Shown here in pieces: positions 22,837 through 34,021 of a stretch of 64,000 nucleotides of DNA. The first letter of the stretch is position 1, and each line of letters opens with the position of its first letter. The notes under the pieces were generated by a model. It searched no databases. It was not told the origin of the DNA and worked only from the letters and a program-made list of their open reading frames with translations. The stretch is from Isoetes taiwanensis (lineage: Eukaryota; Streptophyta; Lycopodiopsida; Isoetales; Isoetaceae). The stretch is from NCBI GenBank assembly GCA_021234155.1, contig JAJEKV010000003.1, positions 11,653,819 to 11,717,818 of the forward strand, read 5' to 3'. The position numbers and the translations under genes were made by a program.

Positions 22837-23390
22837 CTAACTATACAAATAAGACCCCGGGCAGAACCAAATCAAGCCACAAGCACAACCTATAAGGACC
22901 ACCATAATACGACCTAGAATAACACAAATATAAAGCACACCACAAAACCCACTACAAGCCCCCAAATCAACCGGCACATGAAACAGAAACCAAACTATAA
23001 ACAAAAACGAAACCGACCAAGACAACAACAACAAATTAGACAAAAGCGGTCGAAGAGATCCCTACAGACCAAACAAGACTCATATACCAATCCAGACAGA
23101 CCCTATCCACCCAAAAAACAGAACCTAGCCTCGCAACAACCTAGAAAATCCCTAAAAAATAATGACCTTATCTAAGCCAAGCACACCACAGACCCACAAC
23201 AAACCCCCCCAACTGACCAACAAATGAAAACGAGACTAAGCAAGATGGCAATATAAACTGGCAAAAATGATGGACACGATCCCCACAGACCAACAAGATG
23301 GCTAAGAGCAAGTCACACAACCTGAACCCCAAAAAACACCATAGCACATAGAAAAACAATAAAAAGGTGGGTTTTGTATTCATACTAGAA
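22837..23390. other. strand-asymmetric AC-rich region
   Basis: The plus strand is rich in A and C for 550 bp, with an imperfect internal repeat (AGATCCCTACAGACCAAACAAGA near 23060 and CGATCCCCACAGACCAACAAGA near 23277). Open frames on both strands are compositional. It may be a decayed untranslated part of a retroelement. Confidence 0.4.
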
Positions 23391-23400
23391 ACTTACATAG

Positions 23401-23425
23401 GGGTGTAAAATCGCTAGTGGGGTAC
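23401..23425 (+). repeat. T1 left terminal inverted repeat
   Basis: Pairs with 37999-38023; 17 of the first 20 bases agree with the reverse complement of the right end. Confidence 0.55.
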
Positions 23426-23787
23426 AACTTTTGGCGAAGCGTTTAAGCACTTTAAGTGCTGAAACTCGCGGACGTCGAAGCCCGTCACACCCTTCTCCCT
23501 CCTTTTTCCCTAGGCGCGAAAACTCAGATCAGTGTTTCACTGTTGATGATGGAGGCATGGAGCGCGGATGATTTTCACAGCATCAGAGGTCTGTGCAATT
23601 CGGGGGTGAAGCCCCACGAGGAAGAAACTTGGTTGGAAAATAATGTCACGGATCGAGATTGGGATTCTGTTTGGACAAAGAAGTTGAACAAGGGAAAGAT
23701 AAAATGGCACTGTGCAAAGGAGCATCTTCAAGAGAAGTTGGAAATACTCTGCCGAAAAATCTACAAGAATTGTCACAACAAAGAAGT

Positions 23788-23804
23788 AAGAAAGCAACTG
23801 GCCC
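23788..23804 (+). repeat. left target-site duplication of the L1 LINE
   Basis: AAGAAAGCAACTGGCCC, identical to 30698-30714 directly after the LINE poly(A) tail. Confidence 0.95.
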
Positions 23805-24559
23805 GGATGGGCACGGAGGAGATGAACGTTAGGCGCCCAAGAACCGACCCGACCTCGGGACAAGCTCCCAGACCCAATGGATGAGGCTTTGCTCGAAGCT
23901 GTTCTCCAGGGTCTGGGGATTGTTCAGACTCCGGAAGAAGTCCAGGATTCCATCAATCTAGTTGGCAATTTTATCAGATTAGCACGGGTTTCTAACTCTA
24001 GGATAGGTTTCTGTAGGATTGGTTTCAATTACCTCTATCTGTGTATCCTTTGTTTTGATAGGCTAGGATCCTTGAGGGTTGCTGCTCACAACTCACAACC
24101 TTTTCTTGGAGGCAGATTTGAAAGAAATTTATTTACCATGAGTGCCCCCATGGAATTTGGTGCAGAACCAATCTATCACTGGGCAACATTCTTTGACCTG
24201 CAGCCGGTTCAATTCATTGGTGACATCGAAGTGGTAGTTTGGAGGTTTCTAGCAGCCAATTAGGATTCTTTTTTGGCATTCCTAGGATTTTGTGCCAGTT
24301 CTGACTCCCTTCTGAGCAGGATATTTAGTCTTTGATTGCTTTCTGCAGTAGAGTACGGCTTATCTTATTTCGATTCAGCTTTTCTTGGAAGGTGTGGTTC
24401 AGTTATTCTTTGGGGGCAAAGGAGGGAAGCAGTCTTTCCTTTCACAAAAGTAACTGTTTCGGTCTTTTCGGCTGCCTTTGCTCGGAGCCCTTTCTGCATA
24501 TGCTCTATTCTGTTTTCTGCCTCTGTTTCGGTGGATCGTGGGTACAATCAGAAAAGAAG

Positions 24560-25138
24560 ATGGCAAACAGTAAGAATAGAGGGGCTGGCTCCTCTAGACA
24601 GAATATCAGCACCAGCATTGAGGACGAAGAATGGACCCAGATTTTTTGGATGGAGGATAGAAGGGATCAGGGGTGGAAGCTTCTCAAGGAAATCTATTTG
24701 GGGCTCGAGATTATCAAGGATCAACAGAGGGCCGCTGCGGTCTGTATGGGGGTTCAAGAAGATGTTACTGTCATGGCATGCAAGGAAAAAATGGAAACAA
24801 TAAACAAAGATTATTGGGATGGCAGAGCCAACGATAGAGACTGGATATGGAACATGTGGGGCTTCACTCAGGAGATGGATATTGTTCTGTACAAGCTTAT
24901 AACGGTCAAACAGGGACACACAGAGGCTGATTGCTGCAGCCTTAAGAACAGTATCTTTAGAGCCTCAATGGATGAAATGCTGGCCAAAGTTAAGGATATG
25001 GTGATTCGATGGGACGGAATCAAGGAGACAACCAAGGCGAGCATTAGGCTGATCAAAAGGTGGGAAGATGCAGACGACAACGTAATTGAAAGGCATAGGA
25101 AAGCCTTCAAAGCTTCCTTAAAGAACGATGAATTCTGA
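24560..25138 (+). CDS. LINE ORF1, N-terminal part
   Basis: Starts MANSKNRGAGSSRQ and encodes 192 residues rich in acidic, basic and Trp positions, probably largely helical (for example the EEWTQIFWMEDRRDQGW segment). It ends with a TGA at 25136-25138; the next ORF1 piece starts 33 bp later in another frame. In plant L1 elements ORF1 encodes an RNA-binding chaperone that packages the element RNA. This N-terminal part has no recognised domain, and it may be either a separate ORF or ORF1 broken by a frameshift. Confidence 0.55.
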   Translation: MANSKNRGAGSSRQNISTSIEDEEWTQIFWMEDRRDQGWKLLKEIYLGLEIIKDQQRAAAVCMGVQEDVTVMACKEKMETINKDYWDGRANDRDWIWNMWGFTQEMDIVLYKLITVKQGHTEADCCSLKNSIFRASMDEMLAKVKDMVIRWDGIKETTKASIRLIKRWEDADDNVIERHRKAFKASLKNDEF

Positions 25139-25170
25139 AAATCATTGCGACGTCTCTGGAAGCTTACCAA

Positions 25171-26371
25171 ATGAGACTCAGGAAAAACGCCAAGAAATGC
25201 TCCATCAAAGATAGTAATGGATTTTTTAACCCGGTGGAGGTGGAATCATGTGACTGCGAAAACTGCCAAGATGTCAAGCTTTCCGGCCTTAACGTTGTGA
25301 AAACGAAGTTCGGGGAAGACAAAATCAGCAATGCCATTCCGGTCTTGGGTAAGGGGGATAAAGCTAAAGGTTCGATCTCTAACCCCTCTTACAAAAATGT
25401 TCTGCTAAAGGATGTTGCTTCTAATTCTTTCAATGCTTCTGATCCTAAAGATGCTAAGGGGAGTAACAGTGATTTTATTGATCTTTTTGGGGTCCAGGAC
25501 TCCTCGGCCACTGATACCTTCTCTAAAAATGCTATCCTGTTACATTTTCCTATTAGGTGTCCTTCGCAGAATGAGATTAAGATGTGGATTACAAAGAACC
25601 AGCATATTCCCCGTCCTTTCTATTCTCAAGCTTGACAGTAAGACTTTCCAGGTGGTGTGTAGAGAAGAAACATGTGTCCATTCTATCCTTAGAAGGAAAT
25701 TGGACTTCATCTCCAATTCTCCCTTTTATATGATGAGATGGAACGCCAATTTTATCTCGGGGAAGGAAGACAGAATATGCACCTCGACGTGGATCAATTT
25801 CCCCAATCTTCCCCCGGCCTATTGGACTCGATTCCACTTAATGGCTATTTCAAATTGTTTAGGCGAGGTCCTTGAGATTAGCCTGCCGCAAACCAACTTC
25901 CCTTCTGTTTGCATTTCCAAGCCCATCTTCTCGGATTGGCACAGGAATCTTAAAACCAAAGTCAACAACAATGAATTTCTTGACCTTAAAATAATTTATT
26001 CCAAGACTCCTGTTCGGACTATTAGCTCCAATGGCAAGATTCCTATGCACTAGGAAGAAATTAGGCAGGTGTGGGTCCCTAAGAAGCACAATGAAAACAA
26101 CACTATGAAGGGGACTACCTCGCAAACCATGGATCTGGACAAAACAGAGGATTTGAATCGGGACTCTACCCCCAACTATATCCAAGATCAGTCCCATCAG
26201 GTTAAAATTAATCTCAGTAAGGATATGATGGTAACCCTCAAGAATGTCAAGTTCTCGGTTCAAATTGACACAGGGGATATTATCCTTTCCCTCCCTAGGC
26301 TCCCTGAATTTTCTGACCTGCCTCATATGGAGAAACTACAAAGTTCGACCAGAAAATTGAAGAAATTTTAG
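25171..26371 (+). pseudogene. LINE ORF1, RRM-like DUF4283-type part, frameshifted
   Basis: A first frame (25171-25635) includes a small Cys cluster (CDCENC) and ends in KNQHIPRPFY. Another phase then continues with KTFQVVCREETCVHSILRRKL and MRWNANFISGKEDRI. The segment WINFPNLPPAYW...LMAISNCLGEVLEI follows. This pattern is the C-terminal part of the DUF4283 RRM-like fold common in plant LINE ORF1 proteins. The frameshift lies at about 25618, and a TAG at about 26051 breaks the last part (26069-26371). The product would bind LINE RNA. Confidence 0.7.
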
Positions 26372-26510
26372 ACACAGAAGAGGAAGGCTGGAGGCTAATT
26401 GAAAAAAGGAAAGGAAGAGGTAAGAAAACATTCTATCAGGGTCCCAGTAGGGCTAGCCCAAGAAAGTCCACTATCCAGGCAGGACAAGTGGTTGGGAGAT
26501 ACAGATATTA

Positions 26511-29500
26511 ATGGATAAAAAAATTAACTGCATTACCTGGAATCTCCAGGGGATCAATAACAGTATCAAAAGGGATAGACTGAAGGTTTGTATTTCGACT
26601 CTTAACCCTGATATTCTTTTCATCCAAGAACACAAGATCCATGATGTTAACCACAAGATTATTATAGGTAAAACTCTCCCTCCAGGGTATGACCTCTGGT
26701 CTATTTCTGCTAATGATTCTTCTGCAGGGATTGCTATGATCTGGAGGAACAATCTTAATATCTCGGATACTTATATGGTTAATGATAGAAATGGTAGATG
26801 GCAGATTATGCTCTGTAATTTATTCAACACTAGAATTGCCTTAGTTAATATTTATGCCTTTAATAATGCTAGTGAAAGAGTAGGGGTTTGGAATAAAATA
26901 AAGAATAGTCTTGACAACTTGGAATTTGATGAGTGTATCCTAGGAGGTGACTTGAACATGGTAACTAATGAGTTCATGAAAAACAAGAATTTTAGACCTT
27001 TGGGAGCTCAAGAAAAGAATGCTTGGAGGAGTCTGATTAGTGGTCATAATCTGATGCTGGCTAGGACGAAGCCCAACTCCTACAGCTGGACGGATAAGAG
27101 AAGTGATCCTACCCTTTGTCTTCATGATAGATTTTATCTTTCGGAGAATCTTTGGAACTATAGTAATAGGGTCTGTTATTTGGAGGGGTACACTCTCTCT
27201 GATCACTATCCTCAGCAATTAATTATCTCTGATAATAATGTGATCAAGAAGAAGAATACTTATTTTAAGTTGAATACTAATTTATTGGATCATGAAGATT
27301 TTATGGACAGGCTCCAACAGGTTATTTCCAAGTACCCGAAACCCAATGGCTCCACCGGGTGGATGTTTTGGTGGATTATGGTATCCAAGGCTATTAAAAA
27401 TTGGCTTAAGGAATGGGGCAAAGAGATTCATAAACAGAAAATGGCAGCTCTTCAGAATCTTAGGGATGCCCTTCTCCAGGCTGCTGAGTCAGTTAAGGAC
27501 AACATCAGAGCTGAGATTGAAAGGGAAGAGATCAGAATTGTCCAAGGGTGGAGGCTTAAAGCCAAGATTAAGGAAATTAAGGATGATGAGAGGTGCAGCT
27601 CAAAGTTCTTCTTCGCCAAAGCCAAAGGAAAAATGAAAAGGAATCATATTTTTGACATTAAGGTGGGAGATGAGTTCATAGTGGAGGAGGAACAGATCAA
27701 AAAGGCTGCCTCTGAGCACTTTACCAATATTATGGGAACCAACCTTGATTGTCAGGATAACAGGATGGATGACTTTATCAATTATCCTAAGGTCACAGAT
27801 GAAGACAATGCCTCTATGAACAGACCCTTCACCAATGCTGAACTCCTGCTTACAGCCCGAGATATGGATAAGGGCAAGACCCCAGGGCCGGATGGGCTTC
27901 CTGTAGAATTCTTCCTAAAGGCATGGCCTATTCTTGGGGACAGCATCACTAGTATGGCTAATGAATTTAGAGATACCAAATGTCTGGATGCCAGGATTAA
28001 TACTAGCCTTATTACTCTCATCCCCAAAGTGGACATGCCGGCTTCTTTTTCAGATTATAGACCTATCTCTCTGTCTAATGTGGTTTACAAGCTTATCTCG
28101 GGTACAATTGCAAAAAGACTCAAACCTGTGCTGGATAGGACCATCAGCTCATCTCAGGCTGCATACCTCAAGGACAGATTTATCCTTGATAATGTTGTCA
28201 CAGCCATTCTCGGACTCAACTGGGCAAAGGACTCTAATCAGGATATAGCTCTCATCAAATTGGACATCACCAAAGCTTTCGACACTGTAAGCTGGAATTT
28301 TCTTTTCAAGTGCTGTAGAACAATGGGTTTCTCCAATGAGGTAATTCTGATTTTTAGAGCTATTCTTGCTAACTCGAGATCCTCAGTTCTTATTAATGGG
28401 GAGTGTAGCCCCTTTTTCCCCCTGAAAAGGGGAGTAAAACAGGGCTGCCCCCTAGCCCCTTTTCTCTTTCTCATTATTATGGAGGCTCTTCACTGTAAGC
28501 TACAGGGGGCCAAAAACTCTAATCAGATCCAAGGATTAAGCCTTCCTGTAAATGAGGAAGGGTTGGATCAAATTTTAAATGGGCATTTTGCAGATGACAC
28601 GTTTATTTTGGTGTCCATGGAGGATCAGTCGATCATCAATACTCAAAGAATTCTGGACAATTTTGGCACAGCATCTGGGTGCAAGATTAATCCCATCAAG
28701 TCAAAGGTTATGTCCAAAGACCAGGTAAAAGGGGAACACACGGCTGATCTCCTAGGCTGTAAGTACATCTTTCCTACCAATTCTTCCAAAATTCTTGGTA
28801 TTCCCTATGCATTAAGAGGGAGCCCCTCTGATTTATGGAGTGAGATCATAGAAAAGTTTCAGAAAAAGGTTGATACTCTCAATTCCAAATACATATCCAA
28901 GCAGGGGAGGGCTATTATAGCTAATGCTGTTATCTCATCATCTCATGTCTACCAATCCTCTGTGATTCTTGCCCCCAAAAAGGTATCTAACAAATTGCAG
29001 AGCATTATTGGCAGGTTTATCTCCTGTGGTCAGAACAGGAAATGCTGGACCTCAGTTGCCATGACAGAATGTTGCAAACGGAAAAAGGATGGAGGTCTTG
29101 GGGTTATAGATATTGAGAAGCAGGGCCTTGCTCTTGCTGCCAAATACTTCTTCAAGGCCGCCCATAATCTGGTTAAGCATCCGATTTCTATCATCATCAG
29201 GCATTACCTCAAGAAATGTTGGTCTTTTGGGTGGAGGCAGGTCAAGATGGTCCTTCCTCATTCTATTTACTTTCCTTTTACAACCCCAAGATCCACCCCG
29301 GCCCTAATCAAGAAATGGATTAAGGCCTGGAACTCAGTCAGGGGGGTCTTCGATTGGAAGGAGGGATTATCTATGGATCAGTCTATTTTCTGGAATCCCG
29401 CTATCCTTACTAACAATCCTTCTTTGTGTTTAGCTTGTCATTTTCCAGATCAAGCCAAGCTTTGGAGTACCAAGGGCATCATTCTTATCAGGGACATGTA

Positions 29501-30161
29501 TAATGATGATGGAATTATTCCCTTTAGGGAATCAATTCTGGCTGAAGAAGGGGAAACCTGCGAGTTTATCTATGAAAATATTTGTGCCACTCAGACCCAT
29601 GGAATATGGTCCAATAATGATTGCAACTGGAACTATCATGGGAAGACAATCTTATCTGTCAGAATGGCTTATAGGTTTCTCACGAGAGACCTAACCATTT
29701 CTATTCATGAAAAATGGCAGACTGAGGCAGAAAGATGTATGAGAAATCTGAGGTTCATGTGGTCTAGCCCCATCTACCCAAAAATCAAATCTTTTATGTG
29801 GCAGTTATGGCATAAGGCCCTGGCAACGAATTGCAAGAGATACAGGTTACAAATGACTGATTCAGATGTCTGCCCTAGATGCCTGAGCCAAAAAGAGGAT
29901 GAAGACCACCTCTTCAGAAACTGCATTTAGTCAGAGTGGGTGTTCGATTTAGCATCCAATTTTTTGGGCTATGATGTTTTAACTATTAATTCCTTGGACT
30001 TTTTCATGCCTGATAACCCGAACGACTGGAGGATCTATATTCTGCTATGGAGGATCTGGAAGGGCCGCAATGAATTCATTTTTAATAATGAAATCATTCA
30101 CCTAGAAGCTGTCATAAAGCAGATTAAATATGATATCAATTGGATTAGTGCAGTCTTGTGA
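26511..30161 (+). pseudogene. LINE ORF2: endonuclease, reverse transcriptase, zf-RVT; one amber codon
   Basis: The protein opens with an AP-endonuclease-like domain: ITWNLQGINN, FIQEHKI with the catalytic Glu, GGDLNM, and SDHYP near residue 230. RT landmarks follow: GKTPGPDGLPVEFF, FRPISLSNV-type YRPISLSNVVYK, LDITKAFDTVSW, GVKQGCPLAP and FADDTFILV with both aspartates. The C-terminus has the CPRCLSQKEDEDHLFRNC zinc-binding block. A TAG at 29928-29930 interrupts the frame after that block, and the same frame continues for 76 codons to 30161. Apart from that codon, 1216 codons are open. ORF2 nicks target DNA and primes reverse transcription there. It may have been active recently. Confidence 0.95.
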
Positions 30162-30697
30162 TTCTTTCTCATGGGTTCTCTGTTTTTTTCAGGGATCACA
30201 TTTGTCTTGGTACGGAAGCTCAAATGGAGGAAGACAGATCCCAACACCAACATGGAGTGGATCAAGGTGTTTGGTCCGCCGAACTTGTATGGTCACGAAG
30301 AACCCTGCTTATGCAATTGCTGTTGTGATCAGAACTATGACATCAGAAGAACCCTCTTATGTGGAGCCAAAGACAACAAAGGAAGATTCAATATGGCCAA
30401 GGCAGGGTCTTGCCTGTGTTCATTCTGTATTCTCACAATCATGGTTAGGGGGGAGGGACGGAAAATCTCCAATTTCCACCTTAAATCCTCCTTCTAGCCT
30501 GCTGCTTCTTTATGCAATCTTCAACAGAGTCGGAAAATCTCAGAGGATTCTGGCAGTTTCATGAACTTACTGTTTTTATCTTTCATTCTCGCTTTTTATA
30601 TGAGTGATAAGGGTTATACTTCCCTGTAAAAAGTTAAAGTAAATTTTGTAACCTTATATTTATATATAAATATACATATCGGCCTTCAATAAAAAAA

Positions 30698-30714
30698 AAG
30701 AAAGCAACTGGCCC
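30698..30714 (+). repeat. right target-site duplication of the L1 LINE
   Basis: AAGAAAGCAACTGGCCC follows the A-rich tail and is identical to 23788-23804. Confidence 0.95.
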
Positions 30715-30790
30715 TTGCTTTTGCGTTTGAAAATTGCACTAGATCAATAGTTGCACCGAGGAACACAAAGTAAACTGGGCTGCATTTGCT

Positions 30791-32174
30791 GTGCAATGCC
30801 AAAGATACCACAACAATAGACAAGTAAAAACAGAGGCAGATGTTGTAGCACATGTTAGGAAAACTAAAATGAAGGCAAAGCCAAAGGTGGCAGCTGGATC
30901 AAATGAGATCAGTGCATGTGATGAAAACATAAAAACCTTAGAGAATGCAAAGATGAGAGATTGGAAAATCAGTTTTACTTATCACAAAGAATCTGAAGCA
31001 AAGGGAAGTGAGCTGAAAGGCAATGAGAAGGCCTCCAATTACGTAAAATGATGTTGGAAGAGGTCGAGAACAGCTTTAAGACAAAGCCACAAATGATTTG
31101 GCTACTGAAAACAGGAGGAGTTCAAGCTTAATCCAAACTATGAGTTGGAGGCAAAATTAAAGATTTGGACCGTGACCGGCCCAGATGGAAACTTGGCACA
31201 GAACAAGGTACAAAAAGCAATGAACCCTACATCCGTTAATGAGCAGGTCAAAATGTAAACTCAAACTTGAGGAGGAGTTAAAAGTTCTCAAGAAGAACAG
31301 AGACTTCGCAATTCTACATAAACAAATTGTGGCGAGATGAAAATGGATACTCCTCAAACATTTAGCATCTCTACTATTATACGAGATAAGTTGTTAGTGG
31401 AAGATCCATTTTATACATGTTCAAAGATGTGGTCCGAATTCACTAAAGCTTACGAGTTAAGTTTGGCAATCGAATTGCCAACATGAGTATCATATAGCTT
31501 GTTGTTCATTGTTGAGAGGAGGACAATGTATTCATGGTTGCCCCGAAAGGTGCCGATGGTGTATTTGACGAGCTAGGTTTTGGCCATGTTGCGGGTGCTT
31601 CAAATAGTACACCAAAAAAGGATGTGTTAATCCGTCCCGCAATTGAGGTCTCACCCTTCGTGGTTCACGAAGGACAATGGTGCTATTTGAAGATGCACAA
31701 CGCCAAAAGTCCTATAGGAGTACAAATCAATTGTGACCGATTTGAATGCAACAAGCAGAACCACCACCACTAGTCCAAGAAGCTGTCCAAGAAGCTATAG
31801 AAGAAGTCAGAAACACGCACCGCTTGTAAACACAAAGACCGCCAGGGAAAAACAAACGCACCGATTGTACACACCGAAGCACCTAAGGAAGTTGAGGGAG
31901 TATCCATCTGGATGAGGGCAACTTGGGTGAATATTTGCCAAAAGGAAAGGGCGTAAGAACAAAGAGGGGTAAGCCGGAGGATAGCAAAGAAGTTGTTCAA
32001 AGCTACAAGAAAGAGAACAAGAAGTAGCTATGCAAAAGATGCAGAAGCAGCCTCAATCATGACACCACACCTATCGGCGTGTGTTCAAGAAAATGCGTAA
32101 TCAGCCCCTCAAGTTTCGTGAGCCCGATCTTCAACAAGTGATTGCTGCCCTTAATAACCCTAGAAAGTCAATGT
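30791..32174 (+). pseudogene. T1 decayed coding region, possibly methyltransferase remnants
   Basis: Several short open stretches in different frames: a Lys-rich one (30791-31051), one ending MNPTSVNEQVKM (to about 31256), one from 31534 to 31773, and a last one ending LKFREPDLQQVIAALNNPRKSM before a TAG near 32174. The 31534 piece contains SPIGVQINCDRFE, which resembles the strand/acidic-residue segment of amino-methyltransferases (GxxxIGVExDxxRF) and mirrors the T2 gene at 52440-52540. It lies directly before the HAD gene, as the methyltransferase-like piece does in T2. Evidence is thin; it may be an unrelated decayed gene. Confidence 0.3.
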
Positions 32175-32411
32175 AGGGTACTTGCTGGGCAAGCCCAAAA
32201 ATAGTGTTGCTTAAAACATTGAATATTATTGATTTTCTTTTGTTGCATTCATTTGTGGGATTACCGGTTGATTCTCATTAGGTCGAGAATCCTGGCTGAT
32301 ATCGTAAAGGTTTCCACATTCAACCCATTTTTCATTTTCATCTTCATCTATTTATTCATGTAGTAATTCCCGTGTGTAGGTATTATTCGGGATGTTCCAA
32401 CGTACTAAATA

Positions 32412-33135
32412 TTGATTTGGCAAAAAAAAGATAAACTCATTGTCTTGGATTTAAATGGTGTGTTGGTAAAAACATTTGGTGCAAATGAACACATACGCTT
32501 GGAAGCAGGATTGACAATGACATACACTAGCAGAAAGAAAGTGATATTCAGACCAGAAGCAGTGTTCTTCTTGAAGACTTTGTTACGTAGTGTTGTGTTG
32601 GTATATGGTCATCAATGCAACTCTCTAATGTGGAAGATGTCTTTAAGTACTATGTCCAGATTTGAGGGACGGATTTCAATTTGTATGGGGACAGGAAAAA
32701 TGTGTGAAGACCAGTTTTGAGCACCCTAACAAACCTGGCTGTCCAGTCATGATGAAGCCACTTGGGAAAATATATGAGTCATACCCAAGATTCAAAGGTA
32801 AGACTTTGCTTCTTGATGATTCATTATACAAGTCTTACCTTAGCAGTCCCTGGAAATTTCTGCGGGTACCTGCATTCAAGATGGATGCCTATGATGAAGT
32901 GCTAACAGTACTCACCCCAAAGATAGAAGAAATACTGCAGGCCAAGACTGAGGAAAAAATAAAGTTACTGGTGAAGAACACACACAGATACAAGCCCTGG
33001 CCTAAGACAGATAGAAAGATTATGAAGCTATGCTTGGAAAGACTTTCTGGAAAACAATTGCAGTTCTGCAGGTTTGTGAATGAGGAATTGGAGAAGGTTT
33101 ATGGTGATGAACTTTGTCATTCTCCATTACTGTGA
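32412..33135 (+). pseudogene. HAD superfamily FCP1/SCP-like phosphatase, two frameshifts (T1 cargo)
   Basis: The first block is KLIVLDLNGVLVKTF: the HAD nucleophile Asp is present, but the second acidic residue of the usual DxDx(T/V) is Asn. Next comes VGIWSSMQLSNVEDVFKYY, readable after a frameshift at about 32590. After a second shift near 32665 the text is FQFVWGQEKC and later GKTLLLDDSLYKSYLSSPW, the acidic motif of FCP/NIF-type phosphatases with both aspartates. The C-terminus runs to residue LCHSPLL. Such proteins dephosphorylate nuclear proteins, for instance the RNA polymerase II tail. Loss of the second Asp is also seen in plant DLNGLL-type relatives, so activity is uncertain. A homologous gene is the T2 cargo at 53224-53876. 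Confidence 0.75.
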
Positions 33136-33674
33136 TTAAGCCTGAGACATTTATGATTATTGGCCTGATTGTCATTTATTTAGGCCAAGGAATCTTACAC
33201 TTTTCATGTACCATCTTTATCTTAATTTAAGAATGTTTTTGCTATATTGTATATATAGTTCAATGCAGACTTGTCTATAAGTTTTTGCTATATTGTTTAT
33301 ATCTACTTCAATGCTGACTGCAAGGGATGCTTAAAACTTATTAAGTGCTTAAAAAAAATTTGCCTGCAAGTGCTAGTCTGGTATGAGTCTTAATGGCAGA
33401 TACTGCTTATTGTCATGCAGTGACAGTTACTAAGTATGTAGTTGCTTAACGCTAGCAGAAGTATTAATGTCATCAAGTGCTTACTGTCATGCAAGCTATA
33501 TAACTGTTTAAAGCTAGCTGTTTATTGCATAAGTGCTCGTGTGTTCCAGTGCTTACTCACAAGCACTGCTGAAACTAATTAAAATGCTTAGTGTTTGAAA
33601 CTAATTAAAGAGCTAGAGCGCTGTTACATTCAAGCAGAATCTGAATGGACTGTACAAGAATTCAAACTTCATAT
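33136..33674. other. T1 spacer between HAD gene and minisatellite
   Basis: Non-coding, with many partial repeats of TTAAGTGCTTA-type text (AGTGCTTACT, AACTTATTAAGTGCTT) between about 33330 and 33600. These echo the AAGTGCTT words in the T1 ends. Confidence 0.45.
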
Positions 33675-33970
33675 ATTTGATAGATAGACAAAAATAACAT
33701 TTGATAGAGAAACGAAAAACTTTGATAGAGACAAAAAAAACTTTGATAGAGACAAAAAACTTTTTATAGAAACAAGATTTTTTACAAAAAAAAGGCCCTC
33801 AGGCCAGTGTCTTCATGATATAAACAAATTTTTTTACAAAAAAATTGGCCCTCAGGCCAGTGTCTTCTTCAGGGTGTCTTCAGGGGGTGTCTTCTTCGGG
33901 GGTGTCTTATTCTTCGGGGTGTCTTCGGGGGTGCCTTCTTCGGGGTGTCTTCTTCTTGGGGGTGTCTGCT
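33675..33970 (+). repeat. compound minisatellite downstream of the acidic gene
   Basis: Four or five copies of TTTGATAGAGACAAAAAAC (33675-33765), a duplicated block GGCCCTCAGGCCAGTGTCTTC preceded by TTTTTTACAAAAAAA (about 33779 and 33830), then several GGTGTCTTCTTCGGG units to 33970. It lies 3' of the minus-strand acidic gene. Confidence 0.85.
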
Positions 33971-34021
33971 GGAGGCAAGAACGATTAAAAAAAAAAGCGC
34001 CGGAGGCAAGCTGGAGGCCCT

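Larger units (their letters stand above)
23805..30697 (+). mobile_element. full-length L1-type LINE, 6.9 kb
   Basis: The element is bounded by a perfect 17-bp target duplication and ends in a short A-rich tail after CTTCAAT (30690-30697). It has a 5' leader of about 750 bp with an open frame of unknown meaning (23877-24263), an ORF1 region and a long ORF2 with endonuclease and reverse transcriptase. Only a frameshift in ORF1, a possible ORF1 split and one amber codon in ORF2 separate it from an intact element. The perfect duplication and few lesions indicate a fairly recent insertion, clearly later than T1, into whose first ORF it jumped. Confidence 0.95.
23546..30773 (+). pseudogene. T1 unknown ORF interrupted by an L1 LINE
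   Basis: The frame starts MMEAWSADDFHSIRGL, followed by a Trp- and Lys-rich stretch (WDSVWTKKLNKGKIKWH). It runs to KQLA, where the LINE target duplication falls. Beyond the LINE, at 30711, the same codon continues as LAFAFENCTRSIVAPRNTK and then stops at 30771-30773. Removing the LINE and one duplication copy keeps the frame open, so this was a coding exon when the LINE landed. About 107 residues; no recognised domain. Being the first gene inside the T1 end, it may be the N-terminal exon of the cargo gene. Confidence 0.5.
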
